A stretch of DNA of 60,040 bases from Companilactobacillus nuruki. GTDB taxonomy: Bacteria > Bacillota > Bacilli > Lactobacillales > Lactobacillaceae. Both the position numbers and the translations under genes were made by a program. A model generated the notes under the pieces. The model ran no database searches. It saw nothing but the letters and a program-made list of their open reading frames with translations, and was not told the origin of the DNA. Below, piece by piece: positions 43,848 through 52,663 of this stretch. Each line of letters begins with the position of its first letter. The first letter of the stretch is position 1. The stretch spans positions 1 through 60,040 of the forward strand of contig NZ_NIPR01000012.1 of NCBI RefSeq assembly GCF_002872255.1, given 5' to 3'.

Positions 43848-45299
43848 TTGAAAAAATCTATTAAATATGCAGGAATCGCTGCTGCAACACTTCTAACTGT
43901 TGCACCTATCGCTGCTCCTGTTGTTTCAAACGTTACAACTGTTAAGGCTGACTCAAGTGATGCACAAACAGATGCATCAACTATTAATAATGCTGTTTCA
44001 AACTTCCAAGATCTATACTCAGATAAGGATGCTTCAACAGTTACAGATGTTTCTGACATTGATCTTGGTAATGATGTTGATTTTGCAAAATTCAATACTT
44101 CAGCAACAAATAAGTCATTGACAACTAAGACACTTTCAAGTGAAGATGTCACTACATTGTCAAATCCTGATCGCGATGCTAAAGTTAACGTTACTGCTGC
44201 AACATCAAAGGGATCAATTACAAAGACTGCTGATTTACAAACAATCTTGAAAGATAATGATTACCCAGCTGTTACATTTACTATTACTTTGAACTATAAA
44301 GATATCAATGGAAACCGTCAAACAAAGACTGCTACTGTTGTTGCAAAGAGAACAGATCAAAGTGATATCACAACTTTGAAGGCTACATATAGTACACCAC
44401 TTAACGTTGCTTTAAACTCAAAGACAACTACATCACAATTGATTAGCGCCGCTAATGTTTCAATCAAAGATCAAAACAATGATGATATTACAAGTGGTGA
44501 TGTAGAACCTACATCAAACTATTACTACACATATAGTGCAGCAATGGCAAATGATGACTCTAAGACCGTTCAAAATCTTGATGGTACAGATGTAATCAAC
44601 AGTAAGAATGAATTCGTTAAGGCTGGTACTTATTACCAAGCAATTACTGTTAATGTTACTGCTGATTCAGCACTAGCAACATATCTAAAGGATTATAATT
44701 CAGATCCTACATCAAACCCTGTTTATATCAACGGAAAATTGGCTTCAAAGGGTTATGATTTCTCACTTGATAGTGATACAGCTCCTACAAAGATTACTTT
44801 TGTACGTACAATCAATGTTGCTACAAGCACATCTGACTGGACTGTTGAACAAAACAAGGGTATCGTTACAACAAAGAGTGACAAAGATTCATATACTTTG
44901 AAGAATGATGACAACGAAACTATCTCAGATCGTGCATTGGCTAAGAACTCAGCATGGGTTACTGACCAAAAACGTACAGATCAAAATGGTAATGTTCAAT
45001 ACCGTGTTGCTACTGGCGAATGGATTCCTGCTGAAAATGTAACATTCTCAGACAAGACTGCTGACACTGGTTACACTGATGTTAAGGCTTTGAATGGTAA
45101 AGTTGCTACTGCCGGTCCTGCTGGTTACTACTACCCACTATTCGATGACAATGGCAAACAAATTTCTAACCGTGGTGTTAGTGGTTTGACAGAATGGTAC
45201 ACAGATAAATCAGCTGTTAATGCTGATGGAGTAACTGTATATCACGTTGCTACTGGCGAATGGTTACAAGGTACAAACGTTACTTATACTGCATACTAG
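43848..45299 (+). CDS. S-layer-like secreted protein with two C-terminal SLAP modules
   Basis: 483 residues. Signal peptide ends TTVKADS at about 35. The body (about 40-365) is Thr/Asn/Asp-rich beta-type (KTATVVAKRTDQSDITTLKA), and the last 115 residues are two SLAP modules ending VYHVATGEWLQGTNVTYTAY. This is the S-layer layout with a C-terminal wall-binding part. Codon choice is highly optimised (AAC, TAC, TTC, ACA, AAG) compared with neighbours. A TTG start has GGGGAGG 9 bases upstream, with a consensus promoter, 5' hairpin and strong terminator. These signs mark it as probably the most expressed surface protein here. No Cys. Confidence 0.85.
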   Translation: MKKSIKYAGIAAATLLTVAPIAAPVVSNVTTVKADSSDAQTDASTINNAVSNFQDLYSDKDASTVTDVSDIDLGNDVDFAKFNTSATNKSLTTKTLSSEDVTTLSNPDRDAKVNVTAATSKGSITKTADLQTILKDNDYPAVTFTITLNYKDINGNRQTKTATVVAKRTDQSDITTLKATYSTPLNVALNSKTTTSQLISAANVSIKDQNNDDITSGDVEPTSNYYYTYSAAMANDDSKTVQNLDGTDVINSKNEFVKAGTYYQAITVNVTADSALATYLKDYNSDPTSNPVYINGKLASKGYDFSLDSDTAPTKITFVRTINVATSTSDWTVEQNKGIVTTKSDKDSYTLKNDDNETISDRALAKNSAWVTDQKRTDQNGNVQYRVATGEWIPAENVTFSDKTADTGYTDVKALNGKVATAGPAGYYYPLFDDNGKQISNRGVSGLTEWYTDKSAVNADGVTVYHVATGEWLQGTNVTYTAY

Positions 45300-45331
45300 G
45301 ATTCTAGTTGTTAAGTAAAGTCAATGAATTT

Positions 45332-45360
45332 AAAGACTCGCGTAAGCGGGTCTTTTTTTT
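45332..45360 (+). terminator. Rho-independent terminator
   Basis: AAAGACTCGC/GCGGGTCTTT with GTAA loop, then T run. Confidence 0.85.
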
Positions 45361-45457
45361 GTACAAAATTATAATTAAGAAATGCTAATAATCTGGTATA
45401 AAGTTTGGAAATGCTTTATGATTAGTAAAGATACTTAATGAAAAAGGGAGTTTTTTT

Positions 45458-46429
45458 ATGTCACGTAAGTTGAAAAAGATTAGCATAATTATTGCTACTG
45501 TTCTTTTAGTTCTAAGTTCATTATCCTTTACCAATTTAATTACTACAAAAGCTGCGACGGCTGCTGGTAGTGACAAGATAACGCTTGGAGTTACTAAGAA
45601 TACGGCATCGATACCTGCTTTGATGGCTAGCAGTAATAGTATTTTTTCTAAGGAAAATCTATCCGTTGATGTAAAGACATATGATTCAACCAGTCAATTG
45701 AATGAGGCAATTAATAGTGGAACCGTTAATATTGCTGTGACTGACTTGGTTAATTATGCATCTTTGATTAATGAAAAAAGCAACAAAGGTTGGAAGTTGG
45801 CAGGGACTTTGCCTGGCTATAACGGTTTAGTTGCTAATAAGAAATATAAGAATATTAAGAGTCTTAAAGGTAAAACAATTGCCCTTGATAAAAAGGATTT
45901 CTCAAAGCAATATTTGTTAAATGTTTTAAAGAAAAATAAGATGAAGGCTTCAAGCGTTAAGATTCAACAAATTGATTCACAATCAGATAGGGTTAGTGCT
46001 TTAAAGGATGGTACTGTTGATGCAGCTGTCTTAGAGGATCCAATGATGAGTAATGCCAAGTCTAATGGTGGTAAGATTCTTAACCGTCAAAATATGAAGG
46101 CTGATAATGGTAATGTACTTATTATTAATAATAAATATTCTAAGAGAAATGCTACAGCTATGACGATGTTCATTGATTGTTTAAATAAAGAAATTAAATT
46201 ACTCAATGATAGTGGTAGCTATGGTATGGCAGGAACTGTCTTGAATAGTATGAATTATGATACAAATGCAGCCAAAGTTTTAACTGGTTTGAGTGTTGAT
46301 TTCAAGAAAGTTCATAAGATTAAAAAAGCTGATTTTAATAAAGCATTCAAGTATGCCAAATCTCATAAACTCTATAAGGGAAAGATAAGTTATAAAGCTC
46401 ATACTTTAAAGATTACAAATGTTAAGTAA
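45458..46429 (+). CDS. Orphan periplasmic-binding-type protein (NMT1/SsuA-like), without lipobox
   Basis: 323 residues. A signal segment (about 8-28) ends TTKAATAAG; the mature part KITLGVTKNTASIPALMASS and SKGKTIALD-like GKTIALDKKDFSKQYLLNVL plus VDAAVLEDPMM match nitrate/sulfonate/thiamine-precursor-binding proteins. There is no lipobox Cys and no ABC permease or ATPase nearby, so it is an orphan. It may be released or held by its N-terminal helix. AAAGGGAG precedes the ATG. Confidence 0.82.
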   Translation: MSRKLKKISIIIATVLLVLSSLSFTNLITTKAATAAGSDKITLGVTKNTASIPALMASSNSIFSKENLSVDVKTYDSTSQLNEAINSGTVNIAVTDLVNYASLINEKSNKGWKLAGTLPGYNGLVANKKYKNIKSLKGKTIALDKKDFSKQYLLNVLKKNKMKASSVKIQQIDSQSDRVSALKDGTVDAAVLEDPMMSNAKSNGGKILNRQNMKADNGNVLIINNKYSKRNATAMTMFIDCLNKEIKLLNDSGSYGMAGTVLNSMNYDTNAAKVLTGLSVDFKKVHKIKKADFNKAFKYAKSHKLYKGKISYKAHTLKITNVK

Positions 46430-46455
46430 TAATGATATAAATAAATAATAAAAAG

Positions 46456-46498
46456 TCGGTTTAGTAATTATTGAGAATAGTTACTAAATCGTTTTTTT
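46456..46498 (+). terminator. Terminator of the TAGTAA family
   Basis: GGTTTAGTAATTATT pairs with AATAGTTACTAAATCG, then seven T. Similar core to the terminator at 23361. Confidence 0.8.
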
Positions 46499-46579
46499 AT
46501 GTAATGGTCTAAATAATTTTGAAAACAGAACATACAATGCTTTATACTTTTAAGAGACAGATTATCTAAGGGGGCTTTC

Positions 46580-47944
46580 ATTATCGAAGAATTTTGGCTA
46601 AAAATCAAAAAATATCGATGGTCGCTAATTATTTTGACGATTATCTTCTTGATAATGTTATTGCTTAATTTAAAAACATTGTATGTAGCGGATGATTATG
46701 TTTATCGCTTTGTTTATCAATCTCCAACACCGACTGATGTTATTCATCCAGAACGAATAAACACTTTTTTAATTCCATATTCAATGTGGAATCACTATCT
46801 GTTATGGAACGGTCGTTTTGTGGCACATTCGATCGTACAATATTTTATGCAATTTAATAGTAAAGTGCCATTTGATATTTGTAGTAGTTTGATTTATGTT
46901 TTGTTAATTTTGTTAATGAATAAATTTTCAACTAAGTTATCGAATAGGTCAGATAATGCTTGGATACTACCTTTGATTTTCTTCTTTACATGGTTTTATA
47001 TTCCGTATTTTGGTCAGTCTGTTTTGTGGCTATCAGGATCGGGTAATTACTTATGGATGAGTATTATTTATCTGGGATTTATTCTGTTTAATCTGCAAGA
47101 TAATCGATTCAATATGTCCAATTCAATTATTGCAATTATCTTGGGATTTTTAGCTGGAGCTACTAATGAGAATTCGGGTCCAGCCGCAGTTTTGATTGTC
47201 TTATTATTTATGTTGAAGCGATTTATTCAGGATAGAAAGATCAGTCTGGTTTCAGTTATCGGTGTTATTTTTAGTGGGATTGGTTTCATTTTAATGGTTA
47301 TGTCACCGGGATCTCAGAAAAGAGCAGCGGTACATCAGACATGGGAAACGATTCAAAATAACTTTACTGGTATTTATAAATTAACGTTTGGTAAGTGGGT
47401 ATGGATTTACTTATTGATAGCAATGCTGTTGATTGTAGCGATTTTGATGAAAAGAATAACTAAGGATACTTTCTGGTCTGTTGTTATTTTTTTGATAGGT
47501 CACATGGCAGCTGTTTATTCGATGGCATTTTCACCAGAATATCCAGAAAGAACCTTCTTTGGAGGAGTTATTTTCTTAGGGATTGCTTTATTCATCCTTT
47601 TATATACAATATTGGATGATGTTAAAGTTCCATTAGTTATTTCAGCTGTTTTAGGAATTGCCTTTTTATTCAGTTTTTGGCCAGCATATCAGGATATTAA
47701 TTTAAGTTACCATCAGATGCAGGTACAATATCACATTATTTATAAGGCAGAAAGAACTAAAGAAAAGCATGCTGTAATTCCTTTAATGACGATGCAAAAG
47801 AGCAAGTATAATGCTAATTATGGAGTTATTGCTTTAGATACACCACCGCAGGCTTTGATGAACCAATGGGAAGCTAAGTTTTTTGGAGTTAATCAAATAA
47901 GTGGTTACCGGGTTAATAAATCGGCTACTGTTTGGTTAAAATAA
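46580..47944 (+). CDS. DUF6056-type polytopic membrane protein, copy 1 (probable GT-C)
   Basis: About 455 residues with ten or more helices. After the first helix the loop reads NLKTLYVADDYVYRFVY; two adjacent acidic residues in the first outer loop are usual for GT-C glycosyltransferases. GATNENSGPAAVLIVLLFML and SPEYPERTFFGGVIFLG are shared with the paralogue at 52.7 kb. No ATG, GTG or TTG lies in a good place: TTG 46634 would cut into the first helix. AAGGGGG at 46568-46574 fits a start at ATT 46580 or ATC 46583. The next gene follows closely. Confidence 0.78.
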   Translation: MIEEFWLKIKKYRWSLIILTIIFLIMLLLNLKTLYVADDYVYRFVYQSPTPTDVIHPERINTFLIPYSMWNHYLLWNGRFVAHSIVQYFMQFNSKVPFDICSSLIYVLLILLMNKFSTKLSNRSDNAWILPLIFFFTWFYIPYFGQSVLWLSGSGNYLWMSIIYLGFILFNLQDNRFNMSNSIIAIILGFLAGATNENSGPAAVLIVLLFMLKRFIQDRKISLVSVIGVIFSGIGFILMVMSPGSQKRAAVHQTWETIQNNFTGIYKLTFGKWVWIYLLIAMLLIVAILMKRITKDTFWSVVIFLIGHMAAVYSMAFSPEYPERTFFGGVIFLGIALFILLYTILDDVKVPLVISAVLGIAFLFSFWPAYQDINLSYHQMQVQYHIIYKAERTKEKHAVIPLMTMQKSKYNANYGVIALDTPPQALMNQWEAKFFGVNQISGYRVNKSATVWLK

Positions 47945-47955
47945 GGGAGTTTACG

Positions 47956-49653
47956 ATGTTGAAGGATCTTCATAAGAAGTATCAGCTATTATTAATAGTG
48001 CTATTTTATTTAGTTATCTCGATTGTCATGTATGGATTCTACAAACGTAGTTTCATTTGGGCTGGCGATGATGTTTATTATCAATTCCAGAGAATAATGG
48101 GATTGCCGGCTAATTATAAAGATGGCATTCTGTATTCAAATATATCACCATTTAACTTTGGAACCTTTGGTTATGGGGTTAATATTTTTTATCCTTGGTT
48201 AACTTTGATACCGTTTAATATTGCTTTTTTGATTTTTGGAAGTTGGATCAGTGCTTATTATAAGACTATGCTGTTTTATTTTTTTGCTTCATTGATGATC
48301 AGTCATTATTCAATGAAACGTTTTTCTGGTAGTACTAGAATGGCAATATTTTTTGCCATTGTTTACAATTTTAGTACGTATCGCTTAATTGAGATGTATA
48401 CCAGAATGGCATTAGCGGAATATTTAGCTACCATTTTTCTACCGCTATGTTTTCTTGGATTTTATGAATTATTTTTTGGTGATGGTAAACAGTGGCAACC
48501 GCTAGCAATAGGTATGTCATTGATCATACTGTCGCATATATTGTCAGTCTTCTTGTGCTTGATCATGTTTGGTTTAATAATGATATTATTCATGTTTAAA
48601 TTAAAGTTTAGTAAAGTAAGATTAATCAATTTTAGCAAAGCTGTGATTGCGACAATTGGTTGTACGTTGATTTTTACGGTACCATTTTTACTAGAAGAGT
48701 CATTTCAGAAGTATGGGGTTCCTGACAGACAAATTCTTCAAGGGCAAAACTTGCAAAAAGTTATTATGGCTAGTTTGGAGGACAATAGCCTACAGGTAAT
48801 GAGTAGGGGCACTTATAATATTGGTTCGATATTATTGATAACTATAGTTTTAGGATTAATTTTGTTCTTAAAACTGCCTCTTTTATATAAGAATATCTAT
48901 ATTACATTTGTACTGACGTTTATTTTAACTACAGATATTTTTCCTTGGAAAGTATTTCAAAATACTCCTATTGAGGTTATTCAATTCCCATATCGTTTTT
49001 TTATGTTTGTGACGCTGTTTGGCACGGTAATAATGGCCTGGATTCTTACTTGGATTGCTCATAAACTTTCGTATAAGTCATTCTCAGTAATGGTGTTGTT
49101 GGTAGCCTTAGTGACAGGAGGACTATGGATGAATTCGATTTCAAGATCTTCAGGTAAGCGTTTAGGTAACCCACAAGCGGGAATTACTGAAGAGATGATT
49201 AAGAATAATAAAATTATTGATACCTATCTAGAGCAATATGTTCCAAAAAATTCTCAAAAGATGTTGTATACGAAGACTAAGCATCAGATTAATATTAATG
49301 GTTCATCCATGATTCAAAAACCTAAGGCTGTTGGAGATGGTAATGACTTTTATATTACTAATGTAAAAAAAGGTGATGTCATTGACTTACCATTTGTTCG
49401 TTACAAATACACCAAAGCCAAGTTTAATAATAAACAAGTTCCAATCGGGCTGAGTAATCGCGGATCGGTTCAAATTATTGCGCCTAATAATGCAAAGAGT
49501 GTTACGATTCGTATGTCTTACGGGAATCAAAGATTGTCTAATATAATTTTCTTATTGACTGTGGTGTCTTGGATCTGGGTACTTGGTTCAAAGTGGTTTG
49601 TTGAGACGTATAGATTTTATTTAACGAAAGATGATATGTGGATAGAATTATAA
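47956..49653 (+). CDS. PTPS-related-type polytopic membrane protein, copy 1 (probable GT-C)
   Basis: 565 residues with about twelve helices and a C-terminal extracytoplasmic beta domain (about 420-535). The first outer loop reads FIWAGDDVYYQFQRIMGLP; MYTRMALAEYLATIFLPLCF and QFPYRFFMFVTLFG are conserved in the membrane 6-pyruvoyl-tetrahydropterin-synthase-related family, which despite its name is a membrane glycosyltransferase-like group. ATG 47956 with AGGGAG upstream is used rather than GTG 47932 within the preceding gene. Probably coupled with the DUF6056 gene. Confidence 0.82.
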   Translation: MLKDLHKKYQLLLIVLFYLVISIVMYGFYKRSFIWAGDDVYYQFQRIMGLPANYKDGILYSNISPFNFGTFGYGVNIFYPWLTLIPFNIAFLIFGSWISAYYKTMLFYFFASLMISHYSMKRFSGSTRMAIFFAIVYNFSTYRLIEMYTRMALAEYLATIFLPLCFLGFYELFFGDGKQWQPLAIGMSLIILSHILSVFLCLIMFGLIMILFMFKLKFSKVRLINFSKAVIATIGCTLIFTVPFLLEESFQKYGVPDRQILQGQNLQKVIMASLEDNSLQVMSRGTYNIGSILLITIVLGLILFLKLPLLYKNIYITFVLTFILTTDIFPWKVFQNTPIEVIQFPYRFFMFVTLFGTVIMAWILTWIAHKLSYKSFSVMVLLVALVTGGLWMNSISRSSGKRLGNPQAGITEEMIKNNKIIDTYLEQYVPKNSQKMLYTKTKHQININGSSMIQKPKAVGDGNDFYITNVKKGDVIDLPFVRYKYTKAKFNNKQVPIGLSNRGSVQIIAPNNAKSVTIRMSYGNQRLSNIIFLLTVVSWIWVLGSKWFVETYRFYLTKDDMWIEL

Positions 49654-49662
49654 TATATCAAC

Positions 49663-49711
49663 AAAAGGGCTTGTAATTACTAGTTTTGTACTAGTAGTTA
49701 CGAGCCCTTTT
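49663..49711. terminator. Bidirectional terminator between convergent genes
   Basis: AAAAGGGCTTGTAATTACTA pairs with TAGTAGTTACGAGCCCTTTT; T runs on both sides. Confidence 0.88.
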
Positions 49712-49713
49712 AA

Positions 49714-51408
49714 TTAAATATTTTCTTTTTTGAAACTTTTAATCAACTTAAGGTCTAACTGTTTAACTATTAGACTGGCAATGATAATTAGTAAGGATAG
49801 GAATGAAGTACGACGTGCAAACTTTTGAATAGTAGTTTCAAAGTAATCTACAACGACTTTGCCCTTTCCGTTGATTGTAACCTGAGCCAGATTATTATGT
49901 GATTTGTCCATAGTTAGTTTTGAAACTTTACCGACAGATTGCTTAGATTGAAATCCATAATAACCGATAATTGGTAAGTTTACTTTAGTATTTTTGGCAT
50001 TTTTAAAGTCGAAGCTAAGTCGAGTTCCGTATTGTTTGAAATTACTGATATTGGCTTTGCCAGTGATGATCTTAGGCTTGTGAGATGCTGTTTGTAATTT
50101 ATCAAAATCAGTATTGATTGGAAGATATTCATGGCCAGCACCAATACTATAAGGTGATGGTTGATTATAAGTTGCATATGGGACATAGGATTGTGAGCTG
50201 CTTGCTAGACGATAAATTGATGATAAGGTTAATAAAAATGTAAAGGAAATGAATACTATCTTCAGTGCTCTAGTATTTATAAATTTTAGAGGATCATAAG
50301 CAACGAAAACTGCTAGAAGGATGGTTGAAATCATATAGAAACGCCAAGGATATTGGATTGATTTCAACATCGTAGTGTTTAAGATGAACCAAGGGAAAAC
50401 TTTACTACTGCAAATGAACATGACAACACCGATGATTGCAAAGTGTTTAACAGCCCTATTTTGAATTTTTTTGTAGGAGATAAGTACAATTATCGAGGTC
50501 AATAGCATGATTAATCCAATTGAAGGATCAGTTATGACATTGTTGAGGCTGTACGTGAAAGCATCAGAAAAATTAAGAGCTCCAGCGGGAAGTATTCCTT
50601 TGGATTCTGTCAATACGAATGTTGTATGTTTCATTTGTTCTATCATAGGTAAGAAATATGCGATACTTAAGAAGCCTGAACTTATTGTTGCCCAAAGTAG
50701 CGAGAGCAATCTTTTGGGATGCTCTTTTAACTCACCTATTTGAAGAAGACCAACTGCAATAATTAAAATAGCAGTCAGTATTGGAGAGATAGCATGAGAG
50801 TAAATAATAGCAGTCATGCCGAAGGTTAGGTATAACCAATTCTTGCGGTTGCCATAGAATATTTCATATATTCCTAAAACGGCAATTGGAAGGAAAAGAA
50901 ATGCTCCGACCTCACCTAAATCATGGCGAAATAACAAATCATGTAAACGATAATTAGATAATGTGTAAATAAAACTAAAGACCAAACTGTTCCAGTATTT
51001 TTTTTGAATTTTATAGTAACAAAGAAATGAAACTACAAAAGTAAGAAAATTTAAAAGAAGATAATATCTGATAATTGCTTGAGAAGCTGTATATCCCATG
51101 ACTCGCATTATTGCGACTGGATAAATCAAGAAGTCTGAATAGAATATACTAGAAATATAACCGAATCCATCCAGAAATGACATATTTATGAAAGGAAAAT
51201 ATTGATGTCGTAATAATGAATAATATAATCCTTCAATGCGCATCATATGAAAACGATTATCGCTTGACCCAAGAAAGGTCCAAATGGAATCATTTTTGAA
51301 CTCAGTTATATAAAGTGAAAGATAACTAACAAGTGCAAACAATACTGCTGTAGATAGTATAATAGTTGTATACTTTACATACTTATTTTTTTTTAATGAA
51401 AATGTCAT
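49714..51408 (-). CDS. PTPS-related-type polytopic membrane protein, copy 2 (probable GT-C)
   Basis: 564 residues, same layout as the 47956 gene: SSDNRFHMMRIEGLYYSLLR in the first outer loop, LLFRHDLGEVGAFLFLPIAV, SIQYPWRFYMISTILLAVFV and a C-terminal beta domain. The acidic pair is Asp-Asn here. It is transcribed toward its paralogue. TCATGA: ATG at 51408 preceded by TCAGGTGA on the minus strand. Likely decorates wall polymers or glycoproteins with sugars from a polyprenyl donor. Confidence 0.82.
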   Translation of the reverse strand: MTFSLKKNKYVKYTTIILSTAVLFALVSYLSLYITEFKNDSIWTFLGSSDNRFHMMRIEGLYYSLLRHQYFPFINMSFLDGFGYISSIFYSDFLIYPVAIMRVMGYTASQAIIRYYLLLNFLTFVVSFLCYYKIQKKYWNSLVFSFIYTLSNYRLHDLLFRHDLGEVGAFLFLPIAVLGIYEIFYGNRKNWLYLTFGMTAIIYSHAISPILTAILIIAVGLLQIGELKEHPKRLLSLLWATISSGFLSIAYFLPMIEQMKHTTFVLTESKGILPAGALNFSDAFTYSLNNVITDPSIGLIMLLTSIIVLISYKKIQNRAVKHFAIIGVVMFICSSKVFPWFILNTTMLKSIQYPWRFYMISTILLAVFVAYDPLKFINTRALKIVFISFTFLLTLSSIYRLASSSQSYVPYATYNQPSPYSIGAGHEYLPINTDFDKLQTASHKPKIITGKANISNFKQYGTRLSFDFKNAKNTKVNLPIIGYYGFQSKQSVGKVSKLTMDKSHNNLAQVTINGKGKVVVDYFETTIQKFARRTSFLSLLIIIASLIVKQLDLKLIKSFKKENI

Positions 51409-51506
51409 GAATAAATCACCTGAGGAGTCCTTATTTTTTGCTATATTAAGTATAGCAAAGTTTATCCTTGTGGTTTGGATGATTTAAATTTATTAAGGGG
51501 ATTATT

Positions 51507-52523
51507 TTGAAGAAGAAAAGAATTGTATATATTGATGTGATTCGTTTATTTGCGATGTTACTGGTGATATTGGCACATTCATGTGCCGCCGTTTTGGGGC
51601 ATCCAAGTAATAGTTTAAATTGGAGAGTATCTAATGCGATGGTTTCAATTACTAGTATTGCCGTACCATTGTTTTTCGCAATTAGTGGAACAGTAATTTT
51701 GAACAGTTCAAAAACCACAAATCTTCAATACTTATTTAAACATCGTTTGGTTAGAATTGTAATGCCATTTGTGGTTTGGTCAGTAATCTCAGCATATGGT
51801 AACAGTATTAACACTACTTACATAAAATTAAATCCTTGGGATTCAATCATAAATATATTTCATCAACCAGTATTAGTGACATATTGGTTCATGTATCCGT
51901 TGATTACACTTTATCTTTTGTCTCCTTTGATGAAGGCAATGGTTGATCATACTAGTACGAAAGTGTTGGATTATGCATTGTTGCTATGGTTTATTTTTAT
52001 AATTTTTTTACCAGCAATTGTTCAATTTACTCCTAAGTCATTTGGAGTTTATTTTCATAGTTATTTTCAATCAAGAATAGTTGTTTCGGAATGGATAGGT
52101 TATTTTGTCTTAGGGTATCGATTGACGAGAGAAAAACATGCGCGAATAAATCTTTGGATTATCATCCCGATTATTGTGATATTTTTGATGGAAAGAATTT
52201 ATATCAATTTCTTAACCTTAAATGGATATGAGAATTATTTAAATATTATTTCAGAAATCATCTTGCCGATTTTAATAATATTTGTTTATATGACATTTCA
52301 AGCCTTAGAATCACATTATCCTCACTGGTTTGCTAAGTTCATTGAGTTTATGGCACCACTGACATATGGAATATATTTGATGCATGGTATTACAATTTTA
52401 ACCTTGCAAAAATATCTTGGTTATACGAATTACTGGATGATTTTTGGTATAACGGTAGCAATTACTGTTGTAGTAATTGGTATCTTGAGTAGGATTCCAG
52501 TTGTTAAAAGATTATTTACTTAG
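51507..52523 (+). CDS. Membrane acyltransferase (Acyltransf_3 family)
   Basis: 338 residues, about ten helices. The N-terminus YIDVIRLFAMLLVILAHSCA carries the catalytic His of OafA/WecH-type O-acyltransferases; FAISGTVILNSSK follows. It probably acetylates a wall or surface glycan. It begins with TTG after AAGGGG. It is located between two probable glycosyltransferase genes. Confidence 0.87.
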   Translation: MKKKRIVYIDVIRLFAMLLVILAHSCAAVLGHPSNSLNWRVSNAMVSITSIAVPLFFAISGTVILNSSKTTNLQYLFKHRLVRIVMPFVVWSVISAYGNSINTTYIKLNPWDSIINIFHQPVLVTYWFMYPLITLYLLSPLMKAMVDHTSTKVLDYALLLWFIFIIFLPAIVQFTPKSFGVYFHSYFQSRIVVSEWIGYFVLGYRLTREKHARINLWIIIPIIVIFLMERIYINFLTLNGYENYLNIISEIILPILIIFVYMTFQALESHYPHWFAKFIEFMAPLTYGIYLMHGITILTLQKYLGYTNYWMIFGITVAITVVVIGILSRIPVVKRLFT

Positions 52524-52551
52524 AAAAGTATCCCTGAAGGGATGCTTTTTT
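52524..52551 (+). terminator. Rho-independent terminator
   Basis: AAAAGTATCCC/GGGATGCTTTT with TGAA loop and T run. Confidence 0.8.
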
Positions 52552-52663
52552 ATTTAATAATAATTTGAGAGAGGTGGGAATTCCTTTAAGAATAGATTAT
52601 AATCTTAGATGTTTAAACGAAAGGGGTATCGGGCTGCTTAGTTTGATATTAGGGTGATTTATT

